Positions 33,410-44,417 of a stretch of DNA of 64,000 bases are shown one piece after another; the first letter of the stretch is position 1; every line of letters starts with the position of its first letter. The notes beneath the pieces were generated by a model. That model made no database searches and was not told the origin of the DNA. It saw only the letters and a list, made by a program, of their open reading frames with translations. The translations under genes were made by a program, and so were the position numbers. The DNA is from Coenobita brevimanus (Eukaryota > Arthropoda > Malacostraca > Decapoda > Coenobitidae). The stretch spans positions 21,378,217 through 21,442,216 of the forward strand of contig CM064712.1 of the NCBI GenBank assembly GCA_032717465.1, read 5' to 3'.

Positions 33410-34189
33410 TTAACCTGCCGTGTGCCAGTGCCATTTTAAAATGGTCTGACATAATTCAGCGGCCAGTGTCAGTGCCATTTTAAAATGGTTTAAAATAAAA
33501 AACTTCACTGTGACCACATGTTTCAAGATTCGCGGGTAAAGATTGGCAGGCATGTAAGGTAACTGTTCCTCTACCATCCCCCAGGCTGTCAAGGCCATAC
33601 GCTCACTCGCTTCCACCCTCACGCTCGATCTGCCTCACTCTGCCTGTGTGCCTCACCCAGTGCTGTACATTAGTGAGGACATATTGTAAATATTTTCATG
33701 TAAGTGTAAGTTGTAAATATTTTCTTGTAAGTGTAAGGACTATATACTGAAGTCAAGTTGTAAATACCTTCTTGTAAGTGTCAGGACTGTACATAATGAA
33801 GTCAGGTTGTACCTATCTTCAAGTAAGTGTAAGATAATGCATTCACAGCGAGAAAGACACGCAAATTGTGATAGATGCTGAAGTAATAAGTAATCAGAAA
33901 AGTGTACTGAACATTGCTATACCATCCCAGCATAAATATCTGCGTATACCTTACATAGAAAACGGCTTTCTCTCACTTACGTGGTGAGCGTGAGAGAGCG
34001 GCTATACCTGTACACAAGCATGCAGGACTCAATAAAACTCATTTCCAAGCCTCGGTGAGCATTTTAATGACGAAATTTGTTGTTCCGCATCAAAATCTAT
34101 CACTTTAGCCAAAAAAAAAAAAAGGTCGAAAAATGGTCGGCATTGGGGTGACCCATAGGGCTAAAAATAGCTGGCATGCAGCAGGTTAA
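33410..34189 (+). mobile_element. PB-D, 780-bp non-autonomous piggyBac-like element
   Basis: TTAA at 33410-33413 and 34186-34189. Terminal repeats are TTAACCTGCCGTGTGCCAG and, inverted, TTAACCTGCTGCATGCCAG, 15 of 19 matching. It sits 44 bp inside the hAT end. No coding. Near the left end are two copies of the 14-bp palindrome CCATTTTAAAATGG, so I orient that end as 5'. Confidence 0.85.
33431..33488. promoter_or_regulatory. Paired subterminal palindromes of PB-D
   Basis: CCATTTTAAAATGG at 33431-33444 and again at 33475-33488, each preceded by CAGTG. Centres are 44 bp apart, and the outer centre is 24.5 bp inside the TTAA, the same geometry as PB-A and PB-C. Confidence 0.75.
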
Positions 34190-34691
34190 AATATTCTAAG
34201 GAACCCTTGGTACGGGATTAGATAGGTTGCCATGACATCTCACGTTTTATGTTAAGTAAGAATGGTTAAAAATGGGGTTCTTTTCATAGGAAGTGGTGTT
34301 TATTATCCTCAGATTTTTTTTTTTTTTCATTACACAAAAATGATGCAAAACAAAAGCTCTCTGAGTACATTTACAAAAGGAAAAATAAAGGAAACCTCAC
34401 TTCTCAAAAACAAAATAATCAGGCTTTGAAAATGGTAAATTCTTAGGTAGCAACACTAAAAACTGAAGTTACAAATAGCATGACATGATATCTTCCCATA
34501 TTAATTGTTATGATCATTTAGTTTTTTTTTTTTTTTCCTCAGCGAGTGATGTTAATTTTTTTTTTTTTTTTTTGTCTCAGTAACGTTACATTGTTCAACC
34601 ATTATAAAAAACAAAAGATCTTACAAAGCCCTTCCAAATGTACTAGACACAGATCACTTCATTAGTTTATAACAAGACAGTTTAACTGACT

Positions 34692-35990
34692 TTATTCTGT
34701 GTAGTGATAACACGGAATAAAGTTTTTACTCATACTCTGTGATCCATTCCCAGTAGACACCAAATAATTGCAATTACTGTGAGACTTGCTGCTGACCAAT
34801 AGCAATAAGTTCTCAATACATGGGGATATCCTTGATAAACAGACACGCATGTCATCTTCGATTCTTGACCTTGACCTATATTCAGTTTTCAGTGTTGTCA
34901 TGGCTGAAAAGCTAGCCTTACATAGGTAGGTGGTGGTGAAAGGTATCAATACTTTCATCCCCACACCATGACATACCGGGAACTCATGAGAACACTGAGC
35001 CCAGAAGGTTTCCAGTGGCACTGCAGTGAAATGAGTTCTCATGCTACTATCAGATGATAAGGCAATGAGCTCCTCTAATAATTTTGATGATGAGGCTTCC
35101 GGGAGCTTGATCTCAATATTCTCAATAAAAGTGTTTTCTGTCCACTGGTATGAAGCATCCTGCTCCTCAGTTAGTTCAGGGAAATAGCTGTTGAATTTGT
35201 CTATCATCTTTGACAGGTGCAATGTTACCTGCGGTTTGGTTACATTGAAACTCACGTTTCTCTCTTGAATGAATGCATGCATATGTTCAAACATATCAGT
35301 GATTCCTGACGAGGCACGAACTCCCCACAACTTAAGCTTTATTTGAAGGGCTCAACTCTTTAGTAGTGAGTAATGCTGTTTGTGTTTGCACCTTGCATTG
35401 TTTTGTTCACCTTATTTACTTTACTGAATAGGTCTGCCAGGTAGCTGAGCTGAACGAGCCATTTCTCAACATTCAGGAAATCTGCTAGCTCAGCTCAGGC
35501 TTCTTCTCCGAAAGGAATGTACACAGCTCCTGCCTTAGGCTGAATAAGCGTGAGAGCATCCTCCCACGGGACAACCATCTCATCTTTGCATGCATAAACA
35601 GGGAATGATGATCTGCACCTACTTCCTCACAAAGTGCAGTAACAATCTGGAGTTTGTGGCCCTTGCTTTAACAAAGTTCATAGTGGCTACAGCAATGTTC
35701 ATACCTGCGTGAAGCCCAGGTTCCAAGTCTTTTGCGGCGAGCAATTCTCTATGCAAAAAACAGTGAGTTGTAACGGCAGGGCGAGGAACTTCTTTTATTC
35801 AGGTCACGACTCCTTTGTGCCTGCCAGTCATAGCTGCAGTGCCATCAGTACATATTTCGATGCAGTTAGTCTAACTGAGTCCATTATCCTTCAGAAAATC
35901 ATTCAGAGTTTGAAAACCTTCCATTCCTGCCATTGTCGTTCTCATTTCTACAAAAAGTCCTCTTGTATCCCATGCTCCCACACATAACGC
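34692..35990 (-). pseudogene. hAT transposase remnant (ZBED5-like)
   Basis: Intact C-terminal frame 34692-35330, 212 residues. It contains the hAT dimerisation block with FWAQCSHEFPV, LIPFTTTYLCKASFSAMTTL and EDDMRVCLSRI, typical of Charlie/ZBED5 proteins. Farther upstream on the same strand, in changing frames, are TDGTAAMTGRH near 35830-35860 (first catalytic Asp region) and THCFLHRELLAAKDL near 35750-35790. MAGMEGFQTLNDFLKDNGL-like sequence lies at 35880-35950. The BED zinc finger and start are absent. Frameshifts and stops break it. The enzyme would move hAT elements with 8-bp duplications. Confidence 0.85.
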
Positions 35991-36079
35991 ACAAATTCCC
36001 CATCCCACGGACCCTTTGGTAGATTTCTGCGGCCCTCTTGGGGTCCGCGGACTCCTGGTTGAGACGCGCTGGTCTAGAT

Positions 36080-36846
36080 GATATAAGGGTAGGTGACGGG
36101 TATACGCCTGTAGTGGCATTACATGACCGAAAGGCTTCAACCTTCTCTTGAAGACTGGAACATGCATGTAGCACATAACTGTGACCCCTGGTGGTGTCAG
36201 TACACATCCATACTCACATCACTTAACCTGAATTAAAATTGTCATCTCTCCATCTTGAATGCTGATGTATAGCAACTGATTCAATTACAATATGATATTT
36301 GTCACTGCTGTCACTAAAAAGTGCTATGGAAATACTATAGTGGCAAGATAACATCTTTTTCTAGCACTGCATTCCATGAAATAACCTGAAAAAGGAGGAA
36401 AATCCATGTTAGTTTAAGGTGCAGGATTTATAGTCCCCTCTTGTATGGAAAAAACAATACACAGACCATCCCTGACGTATCCCAAAAATGCGGCAAAAAT
36501 GTGAAAAAAAAAAAAAAAAAAAAAGCAGGGATGTTTGAGAATCATGTGGTATCCCAAGGATCAGGAAGGATTGCTGGTGCAAAAAATTAATCAATTAATT
36601 AATTAATAACAAAACCTGTTCCAAACAAACTAGGGCGTGTAGGTCACTGAACCAGCTAAATGTTTTACGCACTACCGGTATACATAAATTTCCTGGAATT
36701 TTGCATCCCTTTGAAATACTTTTATTTGACGTTTTTTGCTCAGTTTGAGACCTTCTTTTCCATTTATCTTTTCATCGCTTTATAATGCATTGGGCCTCTC
36801 AGGCTTACTTTCATCTGTTCATAAATGAGTATGATGTCAGCCACTC

Positions 36847-36848
<2 letters not shown>
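36080..36848. other. Unassigned sequence
   Basis: AT-rich. Poly-A run near 36509-36524. The block 36240-36370 resembles 12845-12975. No gene. Confidence 0.55.

Positions 36849-36900
<52 letters not shown>
36849..36900. repeat. (CT)n microsatellite
   Basis: About 26 CT units. Confidence 0.95.
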
Positions 36901-36902
<2 letters not shown>

Positions 36903-37017
36903 AGACACACCACAATACAGAAATTGCTCTCCCAATACAAGGATAGCTTTTCACCACGAGACCCAGTAGTCTATTATCTTCCCTTGACCTACACTCTCAC
37001 CGTACCCCCTTCTGACC

Positions 37018-37243
37018 TCGGCCATGCGTCCTGTTAGGAGGCTTCGTAGCACCCCCTTCTTGACGATTTTTCTTTTACTATGGCTGGTTAGAATTAGAAT
37101 AATTCTGAACGTTACTTATGCAGAATATAACAATGCCAGAAGGATTTATACAGCACAGAATAGGACAATAAAGTGAACTAAGAAAAGTAAATCGCTTAGG
37201 AAGGGGTGTTACAGGGCTTCCTTATCCGACGAGAATACGGACC
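37018..37243. mobile_element. MITE-1 copy with decayed left end
   Basis: Left end GGAGGCTTCGTAGCACCCCC is diverged. The right end AAATCGCTTAGGAAGGGGTG then GAGAATACGG is well preserved. Interior as in 38240-38454. Confidence 0.7.
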
Positions 37244-37741
37244 TTCCTCACTCTTACAGTACGTATTTTCATATTCTTTCCCATTATCTACATATGCCTT
37301 ATTCCTTCATTCTGTACTCTCTGTTTCCCTTCCTTAAATTTCTATACTTCACTTCTATATCTCTCGACTCATCTCATATATTTCTTTCTCATACGTTTAT
37401 GCCCCAATTTTCTCCATCCATTCATCTCCTCTTCCCTTTTTTTTTTTTTCGGATGTACGTCTCTAGTTCCAGACGCTAAGTAAATCTGGTCTCCGTTTTC
37501 TCTTTACCGCATATTATTCGATTTTCCTCCTCACCAGCTTTCTATCATTTTCTTTCCTCTCGGCCTCAAGTAATTTTACCCTGTACTCACTCTTTGTTGG
37601 TAATTAATTCCTGTTCTCCTTCTCACAGGTTCTCGCCATCTTCTCCTTTTTGTACTTTCTTCTGTGTTCTAATTTAACTTCACGTTTGGCTCGTTTTCGT
37701 CTTCCATCTCTGTCCTTGCCTTTTCTGTTCTTGTCTTCCAT
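37244..37741. other. Pyrimidine-rich sequence, no gene
   Basis: T/C-rich with a T-run near 37438-37450. Small hydrophobic frames follow from composition. Confidence 0.6.
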
Positions 37742-37975
37742 CTCTGTCCTGGTGTTCTATCTCTGTCCTTGTCATCTATCTCTGTCCTTGTCTTCTATCT
37801 CTGTCCTTGTCTTCTATCTCTGTCCTTGTCTTCTATCTCTGTCCTTGTCTTCTATCTCTGTCCTTGTCTTCTCTGTCTTTGTCTTCTATCTCTGTCCTTG
37901 TCTTCTATCTCTGTCCTTGTCTTCTCTGTCCTTGTCTTCTATCTCTGTCCTTGTCTTCTATGTCGTTGTCTTTAT
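37742..37975. repeat. 19-bp minisatellite
   Basis: About a dozen units of TCTATCTCTGTCCTTGTCT with a few shortened units. It creates overlapping Leu/Ser/Cys frames that are not genes. Confidence 0.9.
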
Positions 37976-38239
37976 CTATGCTCTTGTCTTCCATCCCTGT
38001 CTTCACCCTATCGTCCTGTTTTTCCCTCCTTCTGTTAGTCATCTTTCACCCACTTAACCCTTTCAGTATGGTGATGCATCGTGGTGTATAATCTTGCTAC
38101 TGCCGGAAGATTTTTAATGTATATGGAGGACATCTTGTAGTGCGCAGGTGTATCTGTCTTAATTATCCACTTCAGGTAAGGTAACGTCTTTATTGCTACA
38201 TTTTATCTACCATCATTTTGCTCACATTGAAGAACCAAA

Positions 38240-38454
38240 GGTTCGTATGCTCGTCGGTTAAGGAAGCTCCATAACACCTCTTCCTTGAAGATGTATTTAT
38301 GGATATGGGTGGTTAATGTTGTTTTTGTACGTTATTTATGCAGAGTACGGCGATATTAGATGAGTTGATGAAACTCAGTAGAGGACAGTAATAAACAAAA
38401 TAAATCACTTAGGAAAGGGTGTTAGAGAGCTTCTTTGCCTGACGAAATACTGGT
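38240..38454. mobile_element. MITE-1, complete copy
   Basis: Left GTTCGTATGCTCGTCGGTTA, then AGGAAGCTCCATAACACC. Right AAATCACTTAGGAAAGGGTG, AGAGAGCTTC, then GACGAAATAC. One of the best copies for deriving a consensus. Confidence 0.75.
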
Positions 38455-39070
38455 CGTACAGTTACATTAGATTTCTGTGTAGGGGGACTGACATGTTAAG
38501 GCAGAGGGTATGAGTGACTGGCGCGGACACGTAAATCCAAACTAAGCTAGAATGAGAGACAAAAACTTAGTGCTTCACATAAGGTATAGTTACGGTCAGG
38601 AACTTCTTTCCACTTCTAAGACGAACACTTATGAAACTCATACACATTATCCTGAAAAACCTGTTGCGTTCCGAAGAGCGCATCACTAGGTTTGAAAAGT
38701 TACTGTTCACTCTATCTTTATTAATCGTCAAGAAGTGGATTGATATTAGATTCCTCCATAGTGCACCACAGGAGCTTATGATGATGATTTAATTTGGTTG
38801 TTGAAAGCATGGAGGAGGCTAAAGTGAAGACGGAGAGGTGGAGGGAAGGGATCGAAGCACAGGAAGCATAAATTACTGCTGACACAATAAAGGTTTGGGT
38901 ATGTAGGTGTGAGTGTCAAGTAGGCCTAATTGTTTGAAGTAAAGTATGTGGCTCTGTACTGTGTGTGAAAAATGAGGCGGAAGAAATTTTATCCTGTGCA
39001 CACCTTGTAACAGAAGGATCAGCAATAAAAGAAATGGTGTTTGAGGTGGATTGCAGACTGTGAGAAATTC
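38455..39070. other. Unassigned sequence
   Basis: No coding frame, RNA or element ends identified. Confidence 0.5.
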
Positions 39071-39073
39071 TCA

Positions 39074-39267
39074 ATATGCGATATGGAAATGTTGGGTGGG
39101 AGAGAGATACAGGTTAAAGCTTGAATTCTTTATTTTCTCTAACGTTCCGGGCTAAACAGAACCCATCCTCAGAGAGTTCAGCACTGGGTAGCCAGAAACG
39201 TTAGAGAAAATAAGAATTCAAGCTCTAACCTTTGTCTCTCCCTCCCACCAAGATTTCCACTTATCGC
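39074..39267. repeat. Long hairpin with hammerhead-like motif
   Basis: Arms of about 75 bp (39074-39148 and 39190-39267) are inverted copies, sharing GAATTC...TATTTTCTCTAACGTT. The minus-strand loop-arm junction reads CTGAGGATGGGTT...GCCCGGAACG, similar to the CTGANGA...GAAAC core of minimal hammerheads reported in Penelope-like retroelements, but with GGAAC instead of GAAAC. It ends 28 bp before the 12-kb inverted-repeat element. Confidence 0.45.
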
Positions 39268-39295
39268 ATTGGATCATCTAAATATGCGATATGTA

Positions 39296-40689
39296 CAGTT
39301 CCGGACAGATGAAACGGCTACACCCCATCCACCAGACACTTGGTTTGGGTCTCAGTGGTTCTGGTAACAGTTGCAGGTGGAGGGAGGGGGGATGTGGGAG
39401 GGTGAGGAGGGGAGAAATGTGGGCGGAGTTATATAGGGGATAGTGTGGAAGGGTGAAGAAGCAGCACACTCTGGCTGGTGGAAGGGGGAGACGAATGGTT
39501 GGGTAGCGGAGACGAGAGTCTGCTGGAGGGTAAGACAGGTGAGTGTGATTAGATGAAAAGAAATGACAAAAAATGAATTATTATAATATCTGCTGCATAT
39601 ATTGCATTTTATGTACTAAATAAAAACACTGTCTATTATTCACCACCGTATTTGGGTATCCTACTCATTATTATTATCCTTTGGATATTAGGCAATAAAT
39701 AAAGATATTGGACGGTCTTTCGGACCCGAACCAATTTTTTCATAACTTTTTTCTTCAGCTATTTCCGTATTCCTATTATCCCTCGTGCTTGAAGTCCCCC
39801 TTTTTATCACTTTCTCCAACGCCCTACATTTTTTTTTTAGGCATAAGGCAGTTTAACTTTCTCTTTAAATAACCATATTTGTCAACAAATATTCCTTTCA
39901 TTAATCTATTTAATTACCTGTTTTCTTTCAATATGCATTTGTCTAATAATGGGTGTTACACCTTAATTGGCGCCGCTATTTGACGTTTTGAATAAATTTG
40001 GTCTAAATTTACGCATATATTGCAGTCTCTCTCAAGTAGGCTGGCAACCTCACACATCCTTCCCCCTGCTTTCTCCTTCTCTCGCTACCCGTTCCCTCCT
40101 TTCCTTTTGTAGTACTGTTTATCTATTCTTTCTCATATTTTTAACCTCATTCCTTCTTACAAACTTTTAGTGCCATAGGAATTTCTCCCTTATCACCTAC
40201 AGTCCTACTACATGAAAATGGAAAAAACTGCCATCGGGAAAAGAATAACTGGAAATTTATGGCGAAGGTTATGATATTAGTTATTTAGAATGAAAGTGTT
40301 GGCAGATACGCATTCTTGACGTGATTATCACAGCCACAGCATTTCGCCTTCATAAAACAGAAGGACTATAGGTTTCATGCATTACCTCCTTACGTCCAGC
40401 ATTACTGTGCAGAACGCCATGTATAACACATTAAGGACCACAAGGACAGTACTGGTAGTCATCGTGATTCTCATGAATCTCTCCATAGGCTATTGAAAAC
40501 AGTGCTTTATGCTCAACTTCAGACTTATGTTCTCATCAGGGCAATGATAGGCAAAGATAATAAAAACAATATATACAACCAAATTATCATTTATTATACA
40601 ACAAAGCTCAAACTGCCTCCGTGCTGCAGTCTCAAGGGTGTAACCAGGTCACACAATCACATGTAACCTGAAGAAATTAAATACATGAT

Positions 40690-40691
<2 letters not shown>
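39296..40691 (+). repeat. Left arm of the 12-kb inverted repeat
   Basis: Inverted copy of 49961-51317. Between roughly 40625 and 40670 it has about 40 bp not present in the right arm. Otherwise I saw only scattered substitutions. It contains a GGCGGAGTTATATAGGGG block (TATA box facing outward) and small frames such as 39967-40170 that are mirrored in the other arm and are not supported as genes. Confidence 0.9.

Positions 40692-40754
<63 letters not shown>
40692..40754. repeat. (TA)n microsatellite, left of Gypsy LTR
   Basis: About 31 TA units directly abutting the 5' LTR. The matching tract follows the 3' LTR, so the LTR element inserted in a TA array. Confidence 0.95.
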
Positions 40755-40758
<4 letters not shown>

Positions 40759-41543
40759 ACATAGCCTATGATTTCGTCATCCTTTGTGTAATTTTAATGC
40801 ACAGTTGCTGCATGTTTGATCACGAGCGTGTTCTGCCTCAGTCCCCCCCTTCTACCGTTATAGTAGAGTAAGTCGTTCTCTCTGTTATACTTTGCGGGAT
40901 TTTCAGCTCTCTGTCCCCATGGCTTCATTTGCGCGTCCCTCTTACAAGTTGTATCAAGCTCTGCCAGCCCCTATATAATGAGCTCAGTCTCTGCATCATT
41001 GCCACTTAGATCTGCTCCTCATTTTGTTCACATCTCTGTCCTTCCCTGTACAGATATTATTATTGTGAGTGCTCAAGAAATCTCCAACCATCTAGCAGCT
41101 GTGTGTAATTTGAGTATAACTGTTGTTGCATTTTTTCTTGTACTGTATAGCATAAGTTTAATTTGTAGGCCTAGTGAAGTTTTTGTAATTCGTGTGGGGT
41201 TCTTGATGTCAGTCATTTTTGATAATAGTTTGTATCTGTAATTATTTATCTGGCATTCACTGAGTATTATCTGGTATCTCATTTTATCAGGGCTGACTTA
41301 GATAAATTTATTCTTGCTAATTTCGTGTTAATAGAGGCTATTGCAGTTAACCATATATTTAACCTGTTTATTTGCCATTACATTATCCTTATGAGTTCTG
41401 AATGTTTTATTGTTAGTTTGTGCATTAAACTTTAACTTGTAATTTTACCTAACTCTTTGTTTTGAACCTGGAACTTTACGGGACAGTAGTGACTCTTAGT
41501 ATTCTCACTTAAAGTGTACGTTATCTTTCTCTGTTCCGTAACA
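40755..41543 (+). repeat. 5' LTR
   Basis: Starts TGTTACATAG and ends CCGTAACA (TG...CA with short inverted tips). A TATA box TATATAA lies at 40972-40978, a likely core promoter. AATAAA is not obvious. Confidence 0.95.
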
Positions 41544-41549
41544 TAAATT

Positions 41550-41567
41550 TGGCGACCTCGCCAGGAT
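41550..41567 (+). other. Putative primer binding site
   Basis: TGGCGACCTCGCCAGGAT begins 6 bp after the 5' LTR, where a tRNA would prime minus-strand synthesis. The cognate tRNA is not assigned. Confidence 0.6.
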
Positions 41568-41622
41568 ATTCAGGATATTATCATAAGGATATTGTTTGAT
41601 ATTTTGTGACTGTGATATATTC

Positions 41623-42663
41623 ATGATGGCTACTATTTCTATACTTGATGAAGCCAAAGATTTTTTGTCAAATGTGCAAACAGTGTGTGATACAGAAAAC
41701 AGAACAAAGAATGAACTTAAGTTTGTTGCTCAACAATTGGGAATTGCAGTTCACTCTCATCATTCTAAAGATCAAATTGTTGGCATGATTAATAAAAGCT
41801 TGTTTAATGTAACTCCTCCAAATGAGCAAACGCAGATTGAATTAGCTAAGTTACAGCTAGCCCTGCAGGAGGCTAAGGCTAAGGAGGCGGAGTCTCGTGT
41901 GAAGGAAGCTGAATTTCAAGCACAGGCTAAGGAGGCTGAATTTCAGGCAAAAGCTAAGGAGGCTGAGGCACAAGTTGAAATTGCTAGGATTCAGGCAGAC
42001 CATGAGTATCGCATGAAACAAGGTGGAACTGGATCATCTAGCTCTGATGGTTTTGATGTGGCTAAAAATGTTAAACTTGTCCCTCCTTTTAATGAATCTG
42101 ATTTAACAAAGTATTTTCAGTTGTTTGAGAGGGTAGCTACAGGTTTTAATTGGCCTAAGGAGTATTGGCCAGTACTCCTTCAAACTGTTCTCACCGGTAA
42201 AGCTCAAGTAACTTATGCATCTTTGCCTCAGGATCAGTCTGATAATTATGATGTAGTTAAGAGCTTGATTCTTAAGGCCTATGAGCTTGTTCCTGAAGCT
42301 TATAGAGTAAAATTTAGGACAACTTATAAGCAAGATAAGCAATCACATGTTGAGTATGCAAAAATCAAAGAAGATCTGTTAGAGCAGTGGTTAAATTCTA
42401 AGAATGTGGATTCTGATTTTGGTAAATTTAAGCAGATGATTTTGCTGGAGGATTTCAAAAGGTGTATTAGTAGAGATGTAAGCCTATATCTTGATGAGAA
42501 AAGAATAGATAATTTGTCTGATGCTGCAGTTTTAGCTGATGAGTATGTTCTCACTCACAAGAGATATTCTAGAGAAAAGGGAAAGCTGAGAGTAAGTACG
42601 TTGCCTCTACTCAGAGTACAGGTAACAGGAAAGAGAATAAGGATGATGTTTCTCAGGAAGTAA
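41623..42663 (+). CDS. Gag-like protein, C-terminus frameshifted
   Basis: Two ATGs in tandem at 41623 and 41626 give the likeliest start, though the frame is open from 41596. Product about 346 residues. Residues ~72-130 are a charged alanine-rich coiled coil with repeated AKEAE units. Residues ~145-310 resemble the capsid/SCAN-like part of Gypsy Gag (LVPPFNESDLTKYFQLFERV, KAYELVPEAYRVKFR). A small indel near 42575 shifts the frame. The zinc knuckle (CTYCSKLGHTTERC, codons from 42699) is in the Pol frame, after which a TGA occurs at 42930. Gag would assemble particles and bind element RNA. Confidence 0.85.
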   Translation: MMATISILDEAKDFLSNVQTVCDTENRTKNELKFVAQQLGIAVHSHHSKDQIVGMINKSLFNVTPPNEQTQIELAKLQLALQEAKAKEAESRVKEAEFQAQAKEAEFQAKAKEAEAQVEIARIQADHEYRMKQGGTGSSSSDGFDVAKNVKLVPPFNESDLTKYFQLFERVATGFNWPKEYWPVLLQTVLTGKAQVTYASLPQDQSDNYDVVKSLILKAYELVPEAYRVKFRTTYKQDKQSHVEYAKIKEDLLEQWLNSKNVDSDFGKFKQMILLEDFKRCISRDVSLYLDEKRIDNLSDAAVLADEYVLTHKRYSREKGKLRVSTLPLLRVQVTGKRIRMMFLRK

Positions 42664-43532
42664 ATACCAGCTTCACCTCTAGATTTCAGAAAAGTAAATG
42701 TACTTATTGTAGTAAGCTTGGTCATACTACGGAGAGATGTTTCAGGAGACAGCGTGATGTGAACAAAAAGGAGTCTTTAAATATTCAGTCAATTGGTCTA
42801 GTGTCCACTCTTGAGAGTTCCCAGAATTCTTTAACTGAGTTAACTGAACCTGCTTTGAGGGGTAACTTAAATTCTCATGATGGAGCTCCTCTTTTGAGCA
42901 GTAACGTGGGTGACACTCTCAAGAGTTCATGAGCTAATTTCCTGTCTGATGGTTTTGTCAGTCCTCTGGACAGTAATGACAGGAAATCAGTTAAAATATA
43001 TCGTGATACAGGTGCTTGCCAATCCCTTATGCTGACCAGTGTTCTAGGCTCTAATTTTAATTCCTCTGATGAAACTGTAATCTTACAAGGTGTAGGGAAT
43101 AATTACTTCTCTGTTCCTCTGTGCAGAGTGAATTTAGAGTCTGGTTTTGTTAATGGTTCTGTTATGGTTGGGTTGGTTGAGACACTCCCAATGTCAGGTG
43201 TAACTTTCTTACTTGGAAATGATATTGGTGGAAGTCAAGTGTGTCCAGCTCCTCAGTTGTCTAGTGAGCCAGTGGCTGCGTCCCAGGATTGTGATGTCCC
43301 TGATGTGTTCCCTGCATGTGCTGTCACTAGGGCTAAGTCTAAAGTTACTGGTGATTTAGAGGATAATGATGATGATGATGTTATCCTAGCTGACACTTTT
43401 CTTGCTACTTTGGACCACTCACCAGATGAGGCAGTACCCCGTAGTGTTGATAATTTGTCTCGTCAAGAGTTGGTTGAGTTGCAGGTTGCTGACCCTGAGT
43501 TGAAAGGTCTAGCTAACTCTGCTTACAGTTAA
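42576..43532 (+). pseudogene. Gag zinc knuckle and protease segment of Pol frame
   Basis: In the Pol frame. A CCHC zinc knuckle (C-x2-C-x4-H-x4-C) begins at 42699. A stop TGA at 42930-42932 interrupts. The retroviral-type aspartic protease follows, with the active-site Asp-Thr-Gly-Ala at 43005-43016 and the LLGNDIGG flap-side strand near 43210. The protein stops at TAA 43530-43532. It would cleave the Gag-Pol polyprotein. The frame continues open on both sides of each stop. Confidence 0.8.
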
Positions 43533-44414
43533 GAAGAGTCAGCCGGTGCTTCTACTTGTTATTATGTAAAGTCAGGAGTACTTATGAGGAAGTGGAGACC
43601 CCCAACAGCATCAGCCGAATGTGAATGGGAGGTTGTACATCAAGTTGTCATCCCTCGTGTTTGTAGGCAGGATATCATTAGAGTGGCTCATGATTCCAGT
43701 TTGGCAGGACACCTTGGAGTGAGGAAGACTGTGGCACGCATTTTGAAACACTTCTACTGGCCAGGTATCTTCAGGGATGTTTCCTGGTATTGTAAGTCTT
43801 GTCACACCTGTCAAGTTGTGGGGAAGTGTAATCAGACCGAAAAGGTTGCACCTCTAGTTCCCATTCCTCCTTTTGAGGCGCCTTTCACCCGTGTGTTGGT
43901 GGATATTGTGGGCCCTCTTCCTAAGACTTCTTCAGGATTTTCTTATGTGTTGACCATGATTGATATGGCTACTCGTTATCCTGAAGCCATTCCACTTAGA
44001 AATATCTCAGCAAAGAACGTGGTTAAGGAAATGCTAGGGTTCTTCACAAAGTTTGGTCTGCCCAAGGAGGTACAGTCAGACCGGGGAAGTAATTTCATGT
44101 CATACGTTTTCAAGCAGTCTCTGAAAGAGTTGGGCATCACCCAGATCACGTCTTCAGCTTACCATCCCCAGACCCAAGGAGCGTTGGAGAGATATCATCA
44201 AACACTCAAATCGATGCTCAAGAAATACTGTTTGGAACATCAGAAAGACTGGGATAAAGGTCTTCAATTCGTTGTGTTTGCTGCAAGAGAATCTCCAAAT
44301 GAATCACTGGGCTTCTCACCTTTTGAACTACTGTTTGGCCATGAAGTAAGAGGACCCCTTAAGCTACTCAAGGAATGTTGGCTGTCGGAGGAAGATGACA
44401 TCAACCTGCTGTAG
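43533..44414 (+). pseudogene. Integrase (zinc finger and catalytic core)
   Basis: An ATG at 43584 is available, but the domain is part of the polyprotein frame. It has an H2C2 zinc-binding domain (H-x3-4-H ... C-x2-C, GHLGVRKT to CKSCHTCQ), then the rve core. The catalytic triad is Asp 43902-43904 (VDIVGPLP), Asp 44079-44081 (SDRGSNF) and Glu 44187-44189 (LERYHQ), a D-x58-D-x35-E spacing. It ends at an in-frame TAG (44412-44414), and the C-terminal module lies beyond that. It inserts the cDNA copy. Its position upstream of reverse transcriptase is the notable feature. Confidence 0.9.
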
Positions 44415-44417
44415 TAT

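Larger units (their letters stand above)
33358..36079 (-). mobile_element. hAT (Charlie/ZBED5-type) element with 8-bp target duplication
   Basis: The target duplication GTCTAGAT occurs at 33358-33365 and 36072-36079. Element ends are CAGTGTTTCTCAACC (33366) and, inverted, CAGCGCGTCTCAACC (36071), the hallmark hAT tip. Subterminal ATGGACCCC and GCGGACCCC also mirror each other. A minus-strand transposase remnant lies inside. The N-terminal zinc finger region is missing, so the copy is internally deleted at its 5' side. It is itself interrupted by PB-D at 33410-34189. Confidence 0.9.

Noticed and set aside
39967..40170. 67-codon frame conserved at 50443-50646 as a gene
   Set aside because: Conservation is explained by the recent inverted repeat. 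One copy differs by a residue change and there is no recognisable product.
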